DNA of 6,249 nt from Sutterella sp. (GTDB taxonomy: Bacteria; Pseudomonadota; Gammaproteobacteria; Burkholderiales; Burkholderiaceae_F): NCBI GenBank assembly GCA_020025915.1, contig JAHHRH010000076.1, positions 1-6,249 of the forward strand, read 5' to 3'. How positions within the stretch are numbered: the first letter of the stretch is position 1; each line of letters starts with the position of its first letter. The notes below the pieces were generated by a model, which did not search any database, was not told the DNA's origin, and was given only the letters and a program-made list of their open reading frames with translations. Below, piece by piece: positions 3,113-6,249 of this stretch. Position numbers and translations under genes: made by a program.

Positions 3113-4888
3113 ATGACCGTCCAAATCGATCTGAGTCGCGATACGCTTTTTGACGAACTTGGCCTCATGCGTCTTCGTGAAAGCTACATGCGCCCTGAAG
3201 AGACCAGTCCGCAGGAGCGTTTTAAGTTTGTTGCTGAAACGTTCGCGTCAAATCCCGAACATGCTCGTCGTATTTATGATTACGCTAGCCGTCATTGGCT
3301 TTCGTTTGCAACCCCGGTGCTTGCCTTTGGTCGTACGGGGCGTGGGTTGCCGGTCTCATGCTATCTCTCCTATATGGACGATAGCGCTGACGGCTTGATT
3401 GAAACGCTCTCTGAAGTGAATCGACTCTCGATGCTAGGGGGGGGCGTGGGCGTGCACGTTGGTATTCGTTCGGCGGACGAAAAGTCGGTTGGGGTCATGC
3501 CTCATCTGAAGGTGTATGACGCGTCGTGCTTGGCTTACCGTCAGGGGTCGACACGCCGTGGTTCTTATGCGGCCTTCTTGTCGATTGACCATCCGGACAT
3601 CATTCCTTTTATTGAAATGCGTAAGCCGACGGGTGACCAGAATCTCAAGGCTTTGAATCTGCATCATGGTGTCAACATCACTGACGCCTTTATGGAAAAG
3701 ATTGAAGCCTCGATGCGTGATGCCGAAGCGGATGATTCGTGGGAACTTCGTCATCCGTCGACGGGTGAGGTCGTTGCAACGGTGTCTGCGCGCGACTTGT
3801 GGCAGCGTATTCTTGAGATGCGTATGCACACGGGCGAACCCTATTTGGTCTTTACGGATACGGCCAATCGTGCGTTGCCGTCCTGGCTCAAAGATAAAGG
3901 TCTCAAGATTCATGGTTCTAACCTTTGTACCGAGATCTTCTTGCCGACATCCAAAGACCGTACTGCTGTTTGCTGCTTGTCTTCTGTGAATCTCGAATAC
4001 TACGACGACTGGAAGGACAATAAGCAGTTCATTGACGATGCGATGGAATTCCTCGATAACGTGCTTCAGTACTTTATTGACCATGCGCCCGATGGCATTA
4101 AGCGTGCTCGTTATTCTGCCATGCGTGAGCGTTCTGTGGGGCTGGGTGCCATGGGCTTTCATGCTTACCTTCAAAAGCGTGGCATCGCTTTTGAGTCGGC
4201 TGCTGCCAAGTTTACGAATCGTGCGATTTTCCGTCATATTGCCGCTTGCGTTGAAGCGGCTGACGAGCGTCTTTGTGCCTTGCGCGGTCCCTGTCCTGAT
4301 GCGGCGGACTCTGGCGTTCAACGTCGTTTCTCGCATCGTATGGCCGTTGCACCCAATGCCTCCTCCTCACTTATTATGGGTGGCACGAGTCCTTCGATTG
4401 AACTCTATCGTGCGAACATCTATCGTCAGGACACGATTTCTGGCGCCTTCATTTTGAAGAATCGTTTCTTGAAGGCCGAGCTTGCTAAGCGCGGGCTTGA
4501 TACTGAAGAAGTGTGGGCTGACATCATTGCGCACGATGGTTCTGTGCAGCATCGTGAGGATCTCCCGCAGGAAGTCCGTGACGTCTTTAAGACTGCTATC
4601 GAAATTGACCAGCGTTGGATTATCGAGTTGGCTGCCGACCGTCAAGAATTTATCGATCAGGGGCAGAGTGTGAATCTCTTCTTCCCGCCTGATGTGTCGA
4701 TTGCTTACTTGCACGTTTGCCACTTCTCTGCCTGGAAGAAGGGGCTCAAGAGCCTTTATTACAACCGCTCTGACAAACTTCGTAAGGCAGACCGTGTGGG
4801 TGTTCAGGTGGAACGCCGTCGACTTGAAGAACAATTTAGCATGCAGGCTGTGGCTGACAATACGACCTGCTTAGCCTGTGAAGGATAA
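3113..4888 (+). CDS. nrdA: Class I ribonucleotide reductase, catalytic (alpha) subunit, ATP-cone-less
   Basis: A 591-residue catalytic subunit that reduces ribonucleoside diphosphates to deoxyribonucleotides in the cytoplasm, as a complex with NrdB. By comparison with E. coli NrdA the catalytic set is complete: redox pair C83 (in VSCYLS) and C287 (in AVCCLSS), the thiyl site with N270, C272 and E274 in SNLCTE, the radical-transfer tyrosines Y549-Y550 in KSLYYN, and a C-terminal shuttle pair C586/C589 in TTCLACEG. PNASSS (414-419) is also present. The protein starts almost directly in the catalytic domain and is about 170 residues shorter than E. coli NrdA. The N-terminal ATP-cone that senses dATP/ATP is absent, so allosteric on/off control by that site is not expected. 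The tail cysteines are spaced CxxC rather than CxxxxC. nrdB follows after 4 bp, with its ribosome binding site inside this gene's end. NrdR boxes upstream suggest transcriptional control. A run of eight G occurs at 3437-3444. Confidence 0.96.
   Translation: MTVQIDLSRDTLFDELGLMRLRESYMRPEETSPQERFKFVAETFASNPEHARRIYDYASRHWLSFATPVLAFGRTGRGLPVSCYLSYMDDSADGLIETLSEVNRLSMLGGGVGVHVGIRSADEKSVGVMPHLKVYDASCLAYRQGSTRRGSYAAFLSIDHPDIIPFIEMRKPTGDQNLKALNLHHGVNITDAFMEKIEASMRDAEADDSWELRHPSTGEVVATVSARDLWQRILEMRMHTGEPYLVFTDTANRALPSWLKDKGLKIHGSNLCTEIFLPTSKDRTAVCCLSSVNLEYYDDWKDNKQFIDDAMEFLDNVLQYFIDHAPDGIKRARYSAMRERSVGLGAMGFHAYLQKRGIAFESAAAKFTNRAIFRHIAACVEAADERLCALRGPCPDAADSGVQRRFSHRMAVAPNASSSLIMGGTSPSIELYRANIYRQDTISGAFILKNRFLKAELAKRGLDTEEVWADIIAHDGSVQHREDLPQEVRDVFKTAIEIDQRWIIELAADRQEFIDQGQSVNLFFPPDVSIAYLHVCHFSAWKKGLKSLYYNRSDKLRKADRVGVQVERRRLEEQFSMQAVADNTTCLACEG
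4881..4885 (+). promoter_or_regulatory. nrdB ribosome binding site inside the nrdA end
   Basis: AAGGA lies 7 nt before ATG 4893. An in-frame GTG at 4878 precedes this site and has none of its own, so ATG 4893 is preferred. The arrangement implies translational coupling of the two subunits. Confidence 0.75.
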
Positions 4889-4892
4889 AGAC

Positions 4893-5903
4893 ATGACTGA
4901 AAAGAAACCAGTGACGGGACTCCTCGCGGGCCGTACCTGCTATAAGCCCTTTATGTACCCCTGGGCTTATGAAGCCTTTATGCAATCCGAACAGATGCAT
5001 TGGCTTTGGACTGAAGTGCCGATGCTCGAAGACGTGAAGGACTACAATCAGAAGTTGACCGATAGCGAACGCGACTTCTTGACGAAGATTCTTCGCTTTT
5101 TTACCCAGGGCGATATTGACGTCTCCGGCGCCTATGTTAACCACTATCTGCCGCGCTTTGCTCAGCCTGAAATCCGTATGATGCTCTCATCTTTCGCTGC
5201 GCGCGAAGCAGTGCATATTGCAGCATACTCGCATCTCATTGAAACGTTAGGTCTGCCTGAATCCATCTACAACGAATTTATGCAGTATGAAGCCATGGCG
5301 GCTAAGCATGACTTCTTCAATGAGGTAGCTAAGGATCAGAAGGATTTGGTTGCGCAGATTGCTGCCTTCTCTGCCTTCACCGAAGGGATGCAGCTCTTTT
5401 CGTCCTTTGTCATGCTCCTTAACTTCACGCGTAATGGCGCGATGAAGGGCATGGGTCAGATTATCGCCTGGTCGATTGCTGACGAAACGTTGCACACTGA
5501 GTCTATGACGAAGTTATTCCGTGAGTACATCGTCGAAAATCCGGAACTCTGGAATGACGAACTCAAGGCCAAGATATACGGCATCGCTGAAACGATGGTT
5601 GAGCTTGAAGATCGTTTCATTGACCTTGCCTTTGGTGTCTCTGAAATGCGTCGTTTGATTCGCGAAGAAGTCCGTGCCTATATTCGTTATATCGCTGATC
5701 GTCGTTTAATCGGTCTCGGGATGAAGGGTATTTTTGGCGTTAAAAAGAACCCGTTGCCATGGGTCGATGCGATGCTTGGGGTGAGTCACACCAACTTTTT
5801 CGAGAACCGAGTAGTGGATTATGCCAAGGGTGCTTTGACGGGCGACTGGGGTGATGTATGGGGGAGTGCAAACACCCATAGCACAGGTGTAATGAGTGAT
5901 TGA
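4893..5903 (+). CDS. nrdB: Class I ribonucleotide reductase, radical-generating (beta) subunit
   Basis: A 336-residue ferritin-like all-alpha protein that houses the dimetal site and tyrosyl radical used to start catalysis in NrdA. Aligning spacings with E. coli and mouse R2 gives ligands D74 (TQGDID), E105 and H108 with radical tyrosine Y112 in REAVHIAAY, E164 in FTEGMQ, and E198/H201 in ADETLH. The distances D74-E105 (31) and E164-E198 (34) equal those of known subunits. W39 and C-terminal Y310 (VVDYAKG) fit the radical-transfer route. The redox tyrosine argues for a tyrosyl-radical enzyme rather than the phenylalanine type. No ATP-cone is fused to the N-terminus, so the control domain missing from NrdA has not moved here. 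Spacing from nrdA is 4 bp, one operon. No nrdI, ferredoxin or other maturation gene follows in the window. Confidence 0.96.
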   Translation: MTEKKPVTGLLAGRTCYKPFMYPWAYEAFMQSEQMHWLWTEVPMLEDVKDYNQKLTDSERDFLTKILRFFTQGDIDVSGAYVNHYLPRFAQPEIRMMLSSFAAREAVHIAAYSHLIETLGLPESIYNEFMQYEAMAAKHDFFNEVAKDQKDLVAQIAAFSAFTEGMQLFSSFVMLLNFTRNGAMKGMGQIIAWSIADETLHTESMTKLFREYIVENPELWNDELKAKIYGIAETMVELEDRFIDLAFGVSEMRRLIREEVRAYIRYIADRRLIGLGMKGIFGVKKNPLPWVDAMLGVSHTNFFENRVVDYAKGALTGDWGDVWGSANTHSTGVMSD

Positions 5904-5944
5904 TATAGTTTAGTTTTCCTCGAAAACAACGGTGCGATTACCTC

Positions 5945-6010
5945 GACTCTAGCTCCAAAAATCAAAATTTCCTACAGCTATTTCGCTGTATTTTGGGTAA
6001 AGTTAGAGTC
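5945..6010 (+). terminator. Nested stem-loop and likely nrdAB terminator
   Basis: The apical hairpin TACAGC (5973-5978)/GCTGTA (5985-5990) is followed by TTTT (5991-5994), a modest intrinsic terminator 70 bp after nrdB. It sits inside a larger fold: CCAAAA (5955-5960) pairs with TTTTGG (5991-5996), and GACTCTAGCT (5945-5954) pairs with AGTTAGAGTC (6001-6010) with one G-U. The outer pairing would compete with the T-tail, so it may stabilise the 3' end instead. Confidence 0.55.
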
Positions 6011-6110
6011 TCATCTAAGTAAACCTTCTGTTGCATGAGGGCAACAAAATGTAGCGCGACACGATAAATTACCCCTAGGAGAGGTGTACGGCTTTGGCCG
6101 CGCTGATTGG

Positions 6111-6135
6111 AAAAAGGCGCTCAATACTGAGCGCC
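6111..6135 (-). terminator. Intrinsic terminator for minus-strand transcription from the right
   Basis: GGCGCTCA (6116-6123) and TGAGCGCC (6128-6135) form a perfect 8-bp stem with loop ATAC, and on the minus strand five T residues follow (6115-6111). It ends a leftward transcript entering from beyond 6249, convergent with nrdAB. Confidence 0.8.
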
Positions 6136-6249
6136 CGGGGGGTTGCGCCCTGAAGAATTTGATTGACCTTTGCGAACAGGGAGCTGACCATGTATTTTTC
6201 ATGAAAAGACCTGAGGCCTGGTACGCAAAAACCTCTGCGTCCCGAAGGC

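Larger units (their letters stand above)
5904..6249. other. Right-edge non-coding stretch
   Basis: No gene is supported. The minus-strand frame 6202-6011 crosses a terminator hairpin and lacks a ribosome binding site. Contents are a nested stem-loop just after nrdB (5945-6010), a GTTGC/GCAAC hairpin (6030-6045) and a minus-strand terminator (6111-6135). Minus-strand sequence at 6136-6249 should be the 3' end of a transcript whose gene lies beyond the edge. One frame there stops at 6199-6201 after 16 codons, too little to identify. Confidence 0.5.

Noticed and set aside
4878..4892. GTG start giving NrdB five extra residues
   Set aside because: The AAGGA site at 4881-4885 lies after the GTG and is correctly spaced for ATG 4893.
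6011..6202. 63-residue minus-strand frame near the right edge
   Set aside because: It reads straight through a perfect terminator hairpin and has no ribosome binding site or recognisable domain.

Overview
The window is an ordinary-looking bacterial chromosomal segment of moderate GC content. Two genes for a class I ribonucleotide reductase (nrdA, nrdB) dominate its right half. Bacterial NrdR-type operators upstream, strong Shine-Dalgarno sites and intrinsic terminators all point to a bacterium. Protein style and codon use suggest a host-associated betaproteobacterium, perhaps Sutterellaceae-like. That taxonomic guess is weak and rests on no ribosomal marker.

Layout. Positions 1-298 hold no convincing gene but carry three hairpins, the last a clear intrinsic terminator at 219-246. 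At 308-1156 (+) is a divergent, stand-alone DprA/Smf-type Rossmann protein without the usual extra domains. From 1157 to 1741 there is no credible protein gene. This gap contains a strong plus-strand terminator at 1439-1488, preceded by a 12-bp long-range stem at 1341-1437. Together they look like an unannotated small RNA of about 145 nt. It carries a 10-nt copy of the 16S rRNA anti-Shine-Dalgarno sequence, 9 nt of which match the Shine-Dalgarno site of the neighbouring dprA-like gene. On the minus strand follow a flavin-reductase-like FMN-binding protein (1742-2305) and a small thioredoxin-like protein with a WCPDC active site (2386-2709), separated by a minus-strand terminator.

The 403-bp divergent region 2710-3112 contains palindromes on the thioredoxin side and, on the nrdA side, two NrdR-box-like sites exactly 32 bp apart (3007-3022 and 3039-3054) around a possible extended -10 promoter. 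nrdA (3113-4888) encodes a short catalytic subunit without the N-terminal ATP-cone. nrdB (4893-5903) encodes the radical subunit with all metal ligands and the radical tyrosine. The two are tightly coupled, with the nrdB ribosome binding site inside the end of nrdA. The last 346 bases hold a nested stem-loop after nrdB and a perfect terminator hairpin for minus-strand transcription that must begin beyond the right edge.

How the genes may work together: NrdAB reduces ribonucleotides to deoxyribonucleotides, and the divergent thioredoxin-like protein is a plausible but unproven electron donor. Because NrdA lacks the ATP-cone, dATP feedback probably acts through the NrdR operators rather than through the enzyme. 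I found no mobile element, CRISPR array, tRNA or rRNA. The most original items are the candidate small RNA and its adjacent DprA-like gene; neither is proven to be a new system.
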